Below are positions 51,250 to 60,681 of a stretch of 64,000 nucleotides of DNA, piece after piece. Location of the stretch: the NCBI GenBank assembly GCA_903863935.1, contig CAIPDV010000113.1:43333-107332 (forward strand). Direction: 5' to 3'. The notes beneath the pieces were generated by a model that saw only the letters and a list, made by a program, of their open reading frames with translations, made no database searches and was not told the DNA's origin. The stretch is from an uncultured Bacteroidota bacterium (GTDB taxonomy: Bacteria; Bacteroidota; Bacteroidia; JABEUT01). The position numbers and the translations under genes are program-made. Positions within the stretch are counted from its first letter, which is position 1, and each line of letters begins with the position of its first letter.

Positions 51250-52158
51250 TTACTTGCTTGCAGCTTTGTATATTTGCTTCAAATCTTTCGCCTTTAATCG
51301 CTTAGAATATGCAGTATTAGTGCAGTAAATAAATTCACCTGTATGCGAGTCAACTACTGAAACATATTTTTCATTATTATTATCTATAGCAAAGTCGATA
51401 TAGAAGAACGGAGTTTTATCAGCAAGAATCATCTGATTTATAGTATCTAAGGGAACAAATTTATAATTGTATTTATAATCTGAAACTAAATCATTCATTT
51501 CAGAAGGGTTATTAACTATATTGTCGGGTATGTAAAGAGTACCCGTTTTTAGCCCATAAATGCTTTCTGTCAATCGCATATTTTCAGTGCAAAATTGGGT
51601 TTTGGAGTCACTAAAAAGTGTCATGAGTTCCTGTATGTAGTTTTTCAATAAACCAGTGCCCCAGTTTAGAAAATGCCCTTCTCCAAAATTATCAAAGACA
51701 TTTACCCCTTTTTTATACTCTTCTGCTGATAGGTAAATATATCCTATAAGGGTGCGTTTACGTTCATAATTTGCCGCACCATCAAAAAGCGGTTCTGTAT
51801 CATCAAAGATAAATAAGGATGCAATGTAAAAGCCTTCATTATGAGCTTCAGTATAATGCCCTGTACGTGGGTTTACTTCTAGCATAAAAAATGCATTATT
51901 GACAGCAACGTACTTATTTATATCGATAGAGTCAATAAACTCAATTTTAGAAATGGTCCAGTATTTCCTGAATATTCCTTTGAATTCATTTGCTGCCTTG
52001 GATGCTGTATCACTCATTACAATGTATGTGAGTCCTCTTTTTTTTAGCCGGGCTAAACCCGTCGAGCTATAAAAACAGACCTGGGATTGAACGACGGAAG
52101 TTTCTACAAAAAAAAGTGTAAGTAAAAGTATAATTGAATTTCTAAACCGGATTATCAT
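51250..52158 (-). CDS. Hypothetical secreted protein
   Basis: 302 aa, N-terminal signal peptide. Confidence 0.55.
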   Translation of the reverse strand: MIIRFRNSIILLLTLFFVETSVVQSQVCFYSSTGLARLKKRGLTYIVMSDTASKAANEFKGIFRKYWTISKIEFIDSIDINKYVAVNNAFFMLEVNPRTGHYTEAHNEGFYIASLFIFDDTEPLFDGAANYERKRTLIGYIYLSAEEYKKGVNVFDNFGEGHFLNWGTGLLKNYIQELMTLFSDSKTQFCTENMRLTESIYGLKTGTLYIPDNIVNNPSEMNDLVSDYKYNYKFVPLDTINQMILADKTPFFYIDFAIDNNNEKYVSVVDSHTGEFIYCTNTAYSKRLKAKDLKQIYKAASK

Positions 52159-52173
52159 ACTATAAAAATTTTG

Positions 52174-52200
52174 AAAAGGGGGAAGTTACTTCCCCCTTTT
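52174..52200 (-). terminator. Hairpin terminator after OsmC/Ohr gene
   Basis: AAAAGGGGGAAG-tta-CTTCCCCCTTTT perfect 12-bp stem. Confidence 0.65.
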
Positions 52201-52207
52201 TTAGAAT

Positions 52208-52615
52208 TTAACCTTGTACTTCCAACGTAATATTAGTATTCAACGATTTTGAAATAGGGCAATTAGCCTTTGCATCTTCTGCATGTTTTTTAAAATCATC
52301 AGCACTGCATCCAGGAACTACACCTTTTACAACAAGATGAGAGTTTGTTATTGCACCGTTCTCCATGGTTATGCCACAAGTTGTTTCCAGTGAAGTAGGT
52401 GTGAAGCCTGCTCCACCTAAAACAAAACTTAATTTCATGGTAAAGCAGCCGGCATGTGCCGCTGCCACCAATTCTTCAGGATTAGTTCCCGCACCATTTT
52501 CAAAACGGCTGGTATAAGAATATGGGGTTTTGTTGAGTATGTTGCTTTGGGTGGTGAGGTTACCGTTGCCTTCTTTTCCTGTGCCGTTCCAAATGGCTGT
52601 TGCTGTACGTTTCAT
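52208..52615 (-). CDS. OsmC family peroxiredoxin
   Basis: GTNPEELVAAAHAGCFTMKLSFVLGGAGFTP, ANCPISKSLNTNITLEVQG. Confidence 0.9.
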   Translation of the reverse strand: MKRTATAIWNGTGKEGNGNLTTQSNILNKTPYSYTSRFENGAGTNPEELVAAAHAGCFTMKLSFVLGGAGFTPTSLETTCGITMENGAITNSHLVVKGVVPGCSADDFKKHAEDAKANCPISKSLNTNITLEVQG

Positions 52616-52648
52616 AATGAATTGTTTTTAGTTGTTGGGTTATTGATT

Positions 52649-52656
52649 CAAAAGTA
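52649..52656 (-). promoter_or_regulatory. -7 element TACTTTTG upstream of OsmC peroxiredoxin
   Basis: CAAAAGTA on + strand. Confidence 0.35.
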
Positions 52657-52696
52657 GGACTTTTTTTAACTATGAGCTTTGAATGTTTTGGTCAAA

Positions 52697-52770
52697 CTGA
52701 ATTTGTTTCAGCATCCAAACAATCGCAAAATTTTCCCTCCCGAATTATTGCGATGCTGAAACAAGTTCAG
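52697..52770. repeat. Interrupted intergenic palindrome (CTGAATTTGTTTCAGCATC ... GATGCTGAAACAAGTTCAG)
   Basis: 19-bp arms with one mismatch, 36-nt spacer. Confidence 0.65.
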
Positions 52771-52802
52771 CATGAAGGAGACAAGAATCTCTATATATTG
52801 CA

Positions 52803-53384
52803 TTACCCAATCTTGTATGGTTCAATATGTTTTAGTATCAAAGGAAAAAACTCCAAAAAATCCCGGTTGTAAAGTTCAGGATTTTTCTCCAACTCCATTA
52901 CCGCATCATCCATCGGGAAATAATACTTCATCCGCTTTGACATACCTTTCAAGGCCATTTGAATACCCTCTTTTGTCCTGTATGAATAAAGCCAGTCGCT
53001 TTGCATCATATATTTGAGAATAATAGCACTTTCTTCAGTCAAGCTATGTTTATTGGATAAAAGAATCCGATACATTTTCTTGCAAAACTCTTCTAATCCC
53101 ACCGATGAGAACTGTTCCCAGTTGTTGGCTAAAAAATAGTCGTAAAACATGTCAGTAATAATACCGGAAAACTTGCCAAACTTAGGTTGCAGCCGATGCA
53201 CGCTTTGCAAATAAACAGGATTATTATCTGAAAAACTGTCAATGGCACGGTGCATTACAATCCCCTTTTTTATTTCTTCAGGAAATGTTTTGTAATTGCT
53301 TCCTTTAACAGAGTCAGCAATAAAGTTTCCAATAATAAGTCCTTCATCATCACCGGCCAGATAAAGGTGTGCGAGAAAATTCAA
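52803..53384 (-). CDS. Acyl carrier protein phosphodiesterase (DUF479/AcpH-like)
   Basis: MNFLAHLYLAGDDEGLIIGNFIADSVKG, HRAIDSFSDNNPV, DMFYDYFLANNW. Confidence 0.9.
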   Translation of the reverse strand: MNFLAHLYLAGDDEGLIIGNFIADSVKGSNYKTFPEEIKKGIVMHRAIDSFSDNNPVYLQSVHRLQPKFGKFSGIITDMFYDYFLANNWEQFSSVGLEEFCKKMYRILLSNKHSLTEESAIILKYMMQSDWLYSYRTKEGIQMALKGMSKRMKYYFPMDDAVMELEKNPELYNRDFLEFFPLILKHIEPYKIG

Positions 53385-53389
53385 TTTTA

Positions 53390-53989
53390 CTAGTTTAAAG
53401 TAGGGTCTTCCGGAAAGTCCGCCACCATCGAGTATTTACCGCCAAGGTCTTTAAGTATATTTTTCCAGAGGTTGCTATTATCCTTCATAACGAGTTTTTG
53501 GGTTCCGGGGGTAACTATCCAGGAATGTTGCTTCATTTCAGATTTCAATTGGCCTGCCGTCCAGCCGGAGTACCCGGCAAAAAAACGTATCTGGGAAGGT
53601 TTTACCTTACCTTCTCGCAGCAGATCCTTCAATACATCAAAATCACCACCCATATAAATACCATCCGTAACCTCTACACTTCCTTCCAGTAAATTGCCAA
53701 GGGTGTGAATATAAAATAAAAGTTCAGTACTTACGGGTCCGCCATAGAACAAAGTATCTTCAAAGTCGGGGAAATCATCAATGGCCTGTGTAGGCTTAAT
53801 GGCCAGTTTGCGGTTTAAAATGAACCCCATCGTGCCATCTTCATTATGTTCGGTAACCAATACAACCGACCGCTTGAATTCAGGGCTTTCCATAAAAGGT
53901 TCAGCAAGCAGCAAAACTCCCGGAGCCGGTTTCAGCTGTTTTTCAAAAAGCGAAGAAAAGTCGGTAATATTATTATGGTTTTCGGGCAT
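53390..53989 (-). CDS. YqgE/AlgH family protein
   Basis: PGVLLLAEPFMESPEFKRSVVLVTEHNEDGTMGFILNR, FFAGYSGWTAGQLKSEM. Confidence 0.92.
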   Translation of the reverse strand: MPENHNNITDFSSLFEKQLKPAPGVLLLAEPFMESPEFKRSVVLVTEHNEDGTMGFILNRKLAIKPTQAIDDFPDFEDTLFYGGPVSTELLFYIHTLGNLLEGSVEVTDGIYMGGDFDVLKDLLREGKVKPSQIRFFAGYSGWTAGQLKSEMKQHSWIVTPGTQKLVMKDNSNLWKNILKDLGGKYSMVADFPEDPTLN

Positions 53990-54479
53990 GTACGTGCTTC
54001 AGCTTATTGCGTAATTCAATCATCTCAAGGGCTGCATTTGCAGCATCTGATCCTTTATTGCCATGCTTGCCGCCACTCCTTTGTTTGGCTTGCTTTACAT
54101 TGTCGGTAGTTAAAACGCCAAATATTACCGGAATATTGTGTCTTAAATTGAGCTGCATAATTCCATCGGCAACTGCTTTCGAAATAAAATTAAAGTGAGG
54201 CGTTTCGCCTTTTATTACACATCCAAGGCAAATAACTGCATCCGGTTTATAACTCTCAATAGCCCATTGCGCCCCAAGTGGTATTTCATAACTGCCGGGT
54301 ACATCAATTACTTCCATGGAAAAATCTTCCATTTCCATTTTTTCGAAAACGGTAAAAACACCTTCTAATAAAGCGTCGGTAATATCCTTATGCCATTGGG
54401 CAACTACAACACAGATATTTAATTTATCGCCAGAAAATTTAACCGGTGATAATTTTTGATTTTGTTTTCTGGTCGCCAT
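53973..54479 (-). CDS. ribH: 6,7-dimethyl-8-ribityllumazine synthase
   Basis: VVAQWHKDITDALLEG, VPGSYEIPLGAQW, DAVICLGCVIKGETPHFNFISKAVADGIM, PVIFGVLTTDN. Confidence 0.95.
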   Translation of the reverse strand: MATRKQNQKLSPVKFSGDKLNICVVVAQWHKDITDALLEGVFTVFEKMEMEDFSMEVIDVPGSYEIPLGAQWAIESYKPDAVICLGCVIKGETPHFNFISKAVADGIMQLNLRHNIPVIFGVLTTDNVKQAKQRSGGKHGNKGSDAANAALEMIELRNKLKHVHARKP

Positions 54480-54487
54480 TATTTAGT

Positions 54488-54577
54488 AGTTATAAGTTAT
54501 GAGTTATAAGTTATTCCGAATTTGCCTATAGATATAAACGGTCATAACTTATAACTCATAACTTATAACTTATAACT
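54488..54577. repeat. AT-rich inverted/direct repeat cluster (AGTTATAAGTTATGAGTTATAAGTTA ... CATAACTTATAACTCATAACTTATAACTTATAACT)
   Basis: Complementary arms of about 25 bp, internally built from an ATAACTTATAACTC unit, between ribH and TPR gene. Confidence 0.7.
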
Positions 54578-55253
54578 ATTTTCCTGTTTTAACCTGAGCC
54601 CTTGCAATATACTTATCTATCTGATTGGCTTCAGCGAAATTGAAATACTTGGATCGTATGTTTTGGTAAAGATTCAAAGCACTCGTATAATCGCCTTTAA
54701 TTTCATAAGCTTGTGCGGCTTTCTTCATATACATTGGCGCAGTATATTCATTGTCGCTTCTCTTCACAGCTTCCAGGTAATAGTCAATAGCTTTATCAGT
54801 ATTGTTCAGTTGCATTTCTGCATCGCCTTCAACGCCAGCTGCATTTGCACTTACAAGTACATCATTGGCATTAAACTTCTCCAGGTTGTCAATTGCCTTT
54901 TGGTAATCTTGTTTTTGGTAATAGCAAAGGCCAAGGTAATAGTTGGCGAGTTTACCCGCAGGGGTCAAGCTGTATTGGTCAGCAATATCCTGGAAACCCA
55001 GATTAGCTCCATCTCCCTTTATAGCCCTGTTAACAGAGTCACGGGTAAAGTAGTTTTGTGCTCCCCGCATAGCCATCTCTGCTTCTTGTTCCTGGCTTGG
55101 GATATACCAATATTTAAAAGTAATGAAACCACCCACAACAATAGCCACTATTGCCAACAGGATAGTCATCATTTTCTTATTCTCTTCCATGTAATCTTCA
55201 ATGCGCTCCCATCTGTCATTTACATTCATGAGCGAGTTGTTTTTGTTTGCCAT
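54576..55253 (-). CDS. Tetratricopeptide repeat (YfgM-like) membrane-anchored protein
   Basis: N-terminal TM ILLAIVAIVVGGFITFKYW, GLCYYQKQDYQKAIDNLEKF; start at internal ATG. Confidence 0.75.
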   Translation of the reverse strand: MANKNNSLMNVNDRWERIEDYMEENKKMMTILLAIVAIVVGGFITFKYWYIPSQEQEAEMAMRGAQNYFTRDSVNRAIKGDGANLGFQDIADQYSLTPAGKLANYYLGLCYYQKQDYQKAIDNLEKFNANDVLVSANAAGVEGDAEMQLNNTDKAIDYYLEAVKRSDNEYTAPMYMKKAAQAYEIKGDYTSALNLYQNIRSKYFNFAEANQIDKYIARAQVKTGK

Positions 55254-55280
55254 TTTGCCTTTATGCTTTTTTTGAAGGGG

Positions 55281-55288
55281 CAAAAATA
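55281..55288 (-). promoter_or_regulatory. -7 element TATTTTTG upstream of TPR gene
   Basis: CAAAAATA on + strand. Confidence 0.35.
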
Positions 55289-55681
55289 GCCTTTTTTATA
55301 GAACAACGAACGCTTAAAAAAAAACTATGAACTATGGAATATGAACTATCTTCCAATAGGTACCAGTTTATCTTTCATCATTCAGGGGTATTTCAGCATT
55401 CTATATTTTACACTTTTTTACACTTTTCGAATTTTTATGGACTCCAAAAAATAGATATAATTAATTTGTAATCAATAATATAATATGGCTTTACATGTCT
55501 TCATTATTTGCCATAAAATCTAATATTATTTTGGAGAAAAGGATTCGCCATGCCATCAAAAAGTGAACTATTCTGGCCTAATAAACCTTATAAACAGATA
55601 AATGTTAGATATTTTAACCAAAGGATTTTTAATTGGGCTTAATTTTTTCTAACTTTACATTTTAATCCCTATCTACACAAC

Positions 55682-57916
55682 ATGAAAAAACTATTACTCC
55701 TCCTTGCTGTCTGCATTAGCAGTGTATCATTCAGTCAATCTAATTCAAAGATGGATTTGTACCTGGCACTTAAAATGGAAAACTATGTGCAGACCAAGGC
55801 TAATGCCAGCCTGATGCTGCCCATGCTTATACAAGGTAAAATAGGGGTGATTAAACAATTAGTGGCTCAATATAATGGTGTGTTTAAGTACTCGTACGGA
55901 AATATTGCGGCCATCATTATTCCTGTCAATGCTCTTTCGGCATTCAATGATAATGTAGCTGTTACAAGAATGGAAGGAGCTCCGCCCCGTAACCGCCCAA
56001 TGGATGATTCATCAAACGTGAAGAATCATATAACGGAGGTATTAGCCGGGCAGGCTCCATTGCCAAAAGCTTATAATGGAAAAGGAGTTGTAATTGGATT
56101 TATAGATACCGGAATAGAATTAAAACATTCCGATTTCAGGGATAGCAGCGGAACAAGGGTTAAATATCTTTGGGATATGAATATTCCAAATGGCCCATAT
56201 ACACCAATGCCTTGGAATTACGGACAAGCTTGGAACAAATCTCAAATGGATATTTTGTCAACACTGCCACTTGATATTCCGGATACTTCGCATTGTGTTG
56301 ATTTTGGACATGGTAGTAATGTGGCAGGTGCTGCAGTCGGCAATGGTACTTGTAATGGACATGAAATTGGTGGTTGCCCTAAGTCGGACATTATAATGGT
56401 TGCTTACAATTTTGATACTCAAACAGCCACCATGTTTACTGATGCTGTACAATACATTTTTAAATGTGCTGATAGTTTGAATGAACCGTGTGTTATTAAT
56501 GCCAGTATGGGTTCGTATGATGGTTCACATGATGATTCCGATTTGCAAGGCGAAATGATTGATACCATGATAGCCGCCAAGCAACCGGGAAGGGTTTTTG
56601 TGACTTCAGCTGGTAATGGCGGTACTCCATACCACGTGCATGATACATTGAACAAAGGAGATACTGCTTTCACCTGGTTCTTGTATGATGCAGGTATCGG
56701 TGTTGCCGACATCCCAATTTTTGCCAATGAAAACAATTTTAAAAACCTGAAATTTAAGATCCGGTGTGATAAAGTGCAATCCGGGTCATTCCTGGAACGC
56801 GATACCTTCACAGTGTGGTCTTCCATTAAAGATTTTATGGGCTTACAGGTAAGAAGCATTTATAACAAAAACGGGCAACGGCTCGGCGTTATGAATAGTA
56901 TTGAGATGGTATATGGAAAAGGAAGCTATTCAGTAGAGTTTCAAATTGCACCCGATTCTACCGGCTATTATTGGGGGTTTGAGGCAACCGATACTTCCTC
57001 AGGTACTTTTGGTCGTTGCGACATTTGGGATTTAGGTTCTATTAATGGTGTTGTAAATATTAATGCACTTGCAATAAACCCTGTGACATACCCGGAAATA
57101 AAAAAATACAAACAACCGGATACCCTAATGACCATTTGCAGCAGTTATCAGTGCTCACCAAATGTTATTACTGTGCAGACATACTTTAACAGGCTTGGCT
57201 ATACCGATTGTCTTGGAAACCCTGAAAAAAATGGTAATCTTTCTGATGTTCCCGGTGGATTTAATTATGGTACCAGCAGAGGCCCAACCCGTAATTTTAC
57301 TTTAATGAAACCTGAAATTTCAGCCTCGGGTAACTTTACGCTTTCAGCAGTTCCTCTTTGTTTTTCAACCCAGTGTAATGGTAACGTAGATGCCCTTGGA
57401 TGTCACAACACCGATGGTGGTACTTCTATGGCTTCTCCAATGGTTGCATCGGCAGTAGGTTTGTATTTACAAATGCATCCATTAGCAACCGATACGAATG
57501 TTAGGCGTTGCCTGATTGAAACAGCATACAACGATTTTTTCACTGGTCCTAAATCCGGATTGCCAAATACAAATTGGGGTTGGGGCAAGTTGCATACTTT
57601 TGATATGCTTACCCAATGTGGCCCGACTGATGTTCCAAATCTTGTAAACCCTAAAGGCGCGTTTAAGCTGTCGGCTTATCCGAACCCTTATACTTCAAAT
57701 ACTACTATTGCGTATGACTTTTCTACAATTAAGGAGTACAGCAATGCCAGCATAGTTGTATATAACCTAATGGGTAAAACTGTAAAGACAATAAGTTTGC
57801 TTGGGAATTCGGGAGCGGTTTCATTGGATAGAACCAATCTGGCTTCGGGTGTTTATTTCTACAGCCTTGTTGTAGATGGAGCCCGCCTAAGGACAGAGAA
57901 GTTAGAGGTTCTGTAA
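55682..57916 (+). CDS. S8 (subtilisin-like) serine peptidase with T9SS type A sorting tail
   Basis: VIGFIDTGIELKHSDF (Asp), DFGHGSNVAGAAVGNG (His), DGGTSMASPMVASAVGLYLQ (Ser); C-term LSAYPNPYTSNTTIAYDF...LRTEKLEVL. Confidence 0.93.
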   Translation: MKKLLLLLAVCISSVSFSQSNSKMDLYLALKMENYVQTKANASLMLPMLIQGKIGVIKQLVAQYNGVFKYSYGNIAAIIIPVNALSAFNDNVAVTRMEGAPPRNRPMDDSSNVKNHITEVLAGQAPLPKAYNGKGVVIGFIDTGIELKHSDFRDSSGTRVKYLWDMNIPNGPYTPMPWNYGQAWNKSQMDILSTLPLDIPDTSHCVDFGHGSNVAGAAVGNGTCNGHEIGGCPKSDIIMVAYNFDTQTATMFTDAVQYIFKCADSLNEPCVINASMGSYDGSHDDSDLQGEMIDTMIAAKQPGRVFVTSAGNGGTPYHVHDTLNKGDTAFTWFLYDAGIGVADIPIFANENNFKNLKFKIRCDKVQSGSFLERDTFTVWSSIKDFMGLQVRSIYNKNGQRLGVMNSIEMVYGKGSYSVEFQIAPDSTGYYWGFEATDTSSGTFGRCDIWDLGSINGVVNINALAINPVTYPEIKKYKQPDTLMTICSSYQCSPNVITVQTYFNRLGYTDCLGNPEKNGNLSDVPGGFNYGTSRGPTRNFTLMKPEISASGNFTLSAVPLCFSTQCNGNVDALGCHNTDGGTSMASPMVASAVGLYLQMHPLATDTNVRRCLIETAYNDFFTGPKSGLPNTNWGWGKLHTFDMLTQCGPTDVPNLVNPKGAFKLSAYPNPYTSNTTIAYDFSTIKEYSNASIVVYNLMGKTVKTISLLGNSGAVSLDRTNLASGVYFYSLVVDGARLRTEKLEVL

Positions 57917-57924
57917 TCCCCGGG

Positions 57925-59075
57925 ATGCAAAAGAAAATATATTTCCAAAACCTCGACGCAATACGTTTTATTGCAGCGTTGATGGTTTTCTTTTCCCACC
58001 GAATGGGGCAAGCGTTCGAGTTTTCCGGATGCAAGGTTACCATTATTGGAAAAGTATGGAGTCTGATTTCAGCGGGCTATATTGGGGTGATACTTTTTTT
58101 GTGCTCAGTGGTTTTCTGATCACCTATATATTACTTGAAGAAAAAGAGCTGTCCGGAAAAATAAACCTCAGGAATTTTTACCTAAGACGTGTTCTCCGTA
58201 TCTGGCCTCTTTATTTTCTTGTGTTACCCTTCGGTTTTTTCATTTTCCCCTACATCTATAATCTTGAATATATTTTCAGTTCTAATGCTCATAGGCTGCC
58301 ATATTATATTACCTTTCTTTCCAATTTTGAAGCTATCAATGCATACACACAAGGGCTTGTAGCAAATGTTGATGTAAGGCTAATGCAGGGAATTACATGG
58401 TCTGTTGCGGTTGAGGAGCAATTCTATCTTATCTGGCCCATCTTATTTATCTTAATAAAACCCAGGTACTATATTTTCATTTTTATCCCTATAATAATTG
58501 GGTCAGTTTTATTCCGCTTGCATGTTCAGGATGATTATTACAGACTCTCATTTCATACCCTTGCCGTAATGGTTGATCTTGCCATTGGCGGGCTTTCAGC
58601 TTACCTTGTACTGAAGTATAAAGTAGTAAAAGATTTTTTTGTCAAACTTCCACTTTGGGCTGCCAGCGTAATTTACTTAGCAGGAGGTTTCGTGTTACTG
58701 ATTCGGGATCATATTGAGTATTTTGTTCCCGATGCAAAAGCCACTGTCCATTTATTTTACGGGGTCTATTTTTCGTTTATCATATTACATCAGAATTTTT
58801 CTCCTGATAGTTTCTTGAAATTGGGCCGCATTAAATTCCTTACTTTTTGGGGTAAATATAGTTATGGTATATATCTGCTTCACCCAATTGCAATAGGCAT
58901 TGTGTCGTATATTGTGTTAAGCCTTCATATTGTACAGGCCAATTTTGTGAATTACCTTCTAATAGGGTTTGCCTCATTATTGCTTACATTGGGCCTGAGT
59001 TATATTTCCTATGAGCTTTATGAAAAGCACTTCCTTGCATTGAAAAAGAAGTTCGCAGTAATTGTAAAAGAATAG
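57925..59075 (+). pseudogene. Acyltransferase 3 family gene split by a frameshift at a poly-T tract (58094-58100)
   Basis: Frame 1 MQKKIYFQNLDAIRFIAALMVFFSHRMG...GYIGVIL| and frame 2 |FFVLSGFLITYILLEEKELSGKINLRNFYLRRVLRIWPLYF join into one canonical protein if one T is added. Confidence 0.85.
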
Positions 59076-59083
59076 CGATTCGG

Positions 59084-60583
59084 TTATTTGGCTTTCTTTC
59101 TCTCAAATATACTTATCAGTAAATAGGCTGCACAAACAAGAATAAAAGGCCAGCATGGCATCAAAAACCGGTTGGAGGTAACCCGTAAAATTAATGCATG
59201 AATGGCGATGGTATAGAGTGGGATAATTGAGATTAGTAAAATTAAAGAGTTGTATTTTAATCCCCGGCAGAATAGAAGTAATGAGCCAAGCAAACCAAAA
59301 CCAAGTACCAAATAATAGAAGATTGTAAAACCAATTTCACTCAAGTAGCCTACTATTCCCGGAAGTTGAAATCGTTTGGTGTAGTATTTTACCTCCGGCC
59401 CGAATAAAAACCTCGGTAAGCAATGGAAAAACGGAGCTTGTATATAGTAAAGGAATGGTTTTTCTTCTTTAATAGATTGAGTATATCTGTCCAAGCGCGC
59501 TTTTAATGCCTTTTGATAGACAAGGTTAACATTCCCGGAAGAAGCAACGTAATTAATCATGCTTATCAATACTTTGATCTCGATAAGGCTGTCTTTATTG
59601 AATTTTGAGGTATATATATAATCGGGTAAACTATCCTTATAATCTTTAGGGTCTGGCATTCCATCCAAATGAAAGCCGAACCAAAGTAACGGCGTTTTAT
59701 TATCTGTAAAATCAGCTGATCCACCCCAGGAACGAATGAAGTTTGACAGTGCAGGTTCATATATGTATTCAGCTCTGGGAGCTAGTTTTGCCGAGGTAAG
59801 GAATATTAGCTCATTGTGTTTTTGATAATTCCTCGTAACCCAAATTCCATCGCAAATAAGAAAAGGTAGAATTAAAAGCAATATTTTTTGCCCCAAACCC
59901 CTAAAGGGGCTTTGAATAGTGCTACTCAAAGCTCCTTTAGGGGTTTGGGACCGCCTTTTAAATATTAAAATAACTAGCAATATCAAATAAATAGGCGCAA
60001 ACACTGGCCTCAGAAATATGACCCAAGTGAGAAAAAGTCCTGAAAAAATGAGATGTTTCTTTTCTTCTTTTTCAAAATAGTTGACGAAAAACCATATGGC
60101 AAAAATTAAAGCCGAGGTGCAAAAACTTTCTGTAAGCAGCCAGCCATCGTAAAAGTTGGAGTAGGTGCTGAATAGAAATATGAAGTAGGTTACGTAAAAT
60201 ATCGGAGTACAGTTAAATACCTTTTTCGCAATCAGGGCAAGATAATAAACAGAGATTCCACCAAGAATGAACTGAAATATTAGAAGTAAATTACAAGCAA
60301 TTGCCTGTGAGAAAACAAAGCGGAAAACAAGATAAACGAAGCCATAGCCGGGCATACGGTAATCCGGCGAATACGTGCCATTCTGTAAAAGATTATCAAT
60401 AGGTGCGAGGTAAGTGTGGGTGTCGGTCATTGTGGCACCCCAAAAGCCAGGTATATCTGATGGTGGATAGTTGTGTAACAAAAACAATAGGGGTAACCCT
60501 TTTACAAGTATTCCTAAAACAATCCAGAACCAAGGTTTTGCAGGGTCTTTAAGGAAAATGCTTTTAAGTTTTTGTTGTATCAA
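59084..60583 (-). CDS. Polytopic membrane glycosyltransferase-like (GT39/PMT-like) protein
   Basis: 499 aa, many TM segments, TDTHTYLAPIDNLLQNGTYSPDYRMPGYGFVYLVF. Confidence 0.7.
   Translation of the reverse strand: MIQQKLKSIFLKDPAKPWFWIVLGILVKGLPLLFLLHNYPPSDIPGFWGATMTDTHTYLAPIDNLLQNGTYSPDYRMPGYGFVYLVFRFVFSQAIACNLLLIFQFILGGISVYYLALIAKKVFNCTPIFYVTYFIFLFSTYSNFYDGWLLTESFCTSALIFAIWFFVNYFEKEEKKHLIFSGLFLTWVIFLRPVFAPIYLILLVILIFKRRSQTPKGALSSTIQSPFRGLGQKILLLILPFLICDGIWVTRNYQKHNELIFLTSAKLAPRAEYIYEPALSNFIRSWGGSADFTDNKTPLLWFGFHLDGMPDPKDYKDSLPDYIYTSKFNKDSLIEIKVLISMINYVASSGNVNLVYQKALKARLDRYTQSIKEEKPFLYYIQAPFFHCLPRFLFGPEVKYYTKRFQLPGIVGYLSEIGFTIFYYLVLGFGLLGSLLLFCRGLKYNSLILLISIIPLYTIAIHALILRVTSNRFLMPCWPFILVCAAYLLISIFERKKAK
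59892..59949. repeat. 58-bp near-perfect palindrome inside the 59084..60583 CDS
   Basis: Arms 59892-59919 and 59922-59949: CCCAAACCCCTAAAGGGGCTTTGAATAG vs reverse complement CCCAAACCCCTAAAGGAGCTTTGAGTAG, 26/28 matches, 2-nt loop. Confidence 0.9.
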
Positions 60584-60666
60584 TGTTCGGTAGATAACTA
60601 GAATACAAAGCTAAGAGAAGATTTATAAGTGGAGTTTTAAGAAATCGGCAGTTTATCTCTTTTTTT

Positions 60667-60674
60667 TATCTTTG
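60667..60674 (+). promoter_or_regulatory. -7 element TATCTTTG 7 nt before ATG
   Basis: TATCTTTG-CCGTTAT-ATG. Confidence 0.5.
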
Positions 60675-60681
60675 CCGTTAT

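Noticed and set aside
52772-53017. Short + strand ORFs near 52672-53017
   Set aside because: Overlap the intergenic palindrome and the antisense of AcpH; no family features.
54663-55289. ORF 208 aa on + strand
   Set aside because: Antisense to the TPR gene; hydrophobic pattern arises from the opposite strand.
58029-59075. Separate second acyltransferase gene starting at ATG 58029
   Set aside because: Its first ~20 residues are out-of-frame readthrough of the upstream motif; one T restores a single canonical protein.
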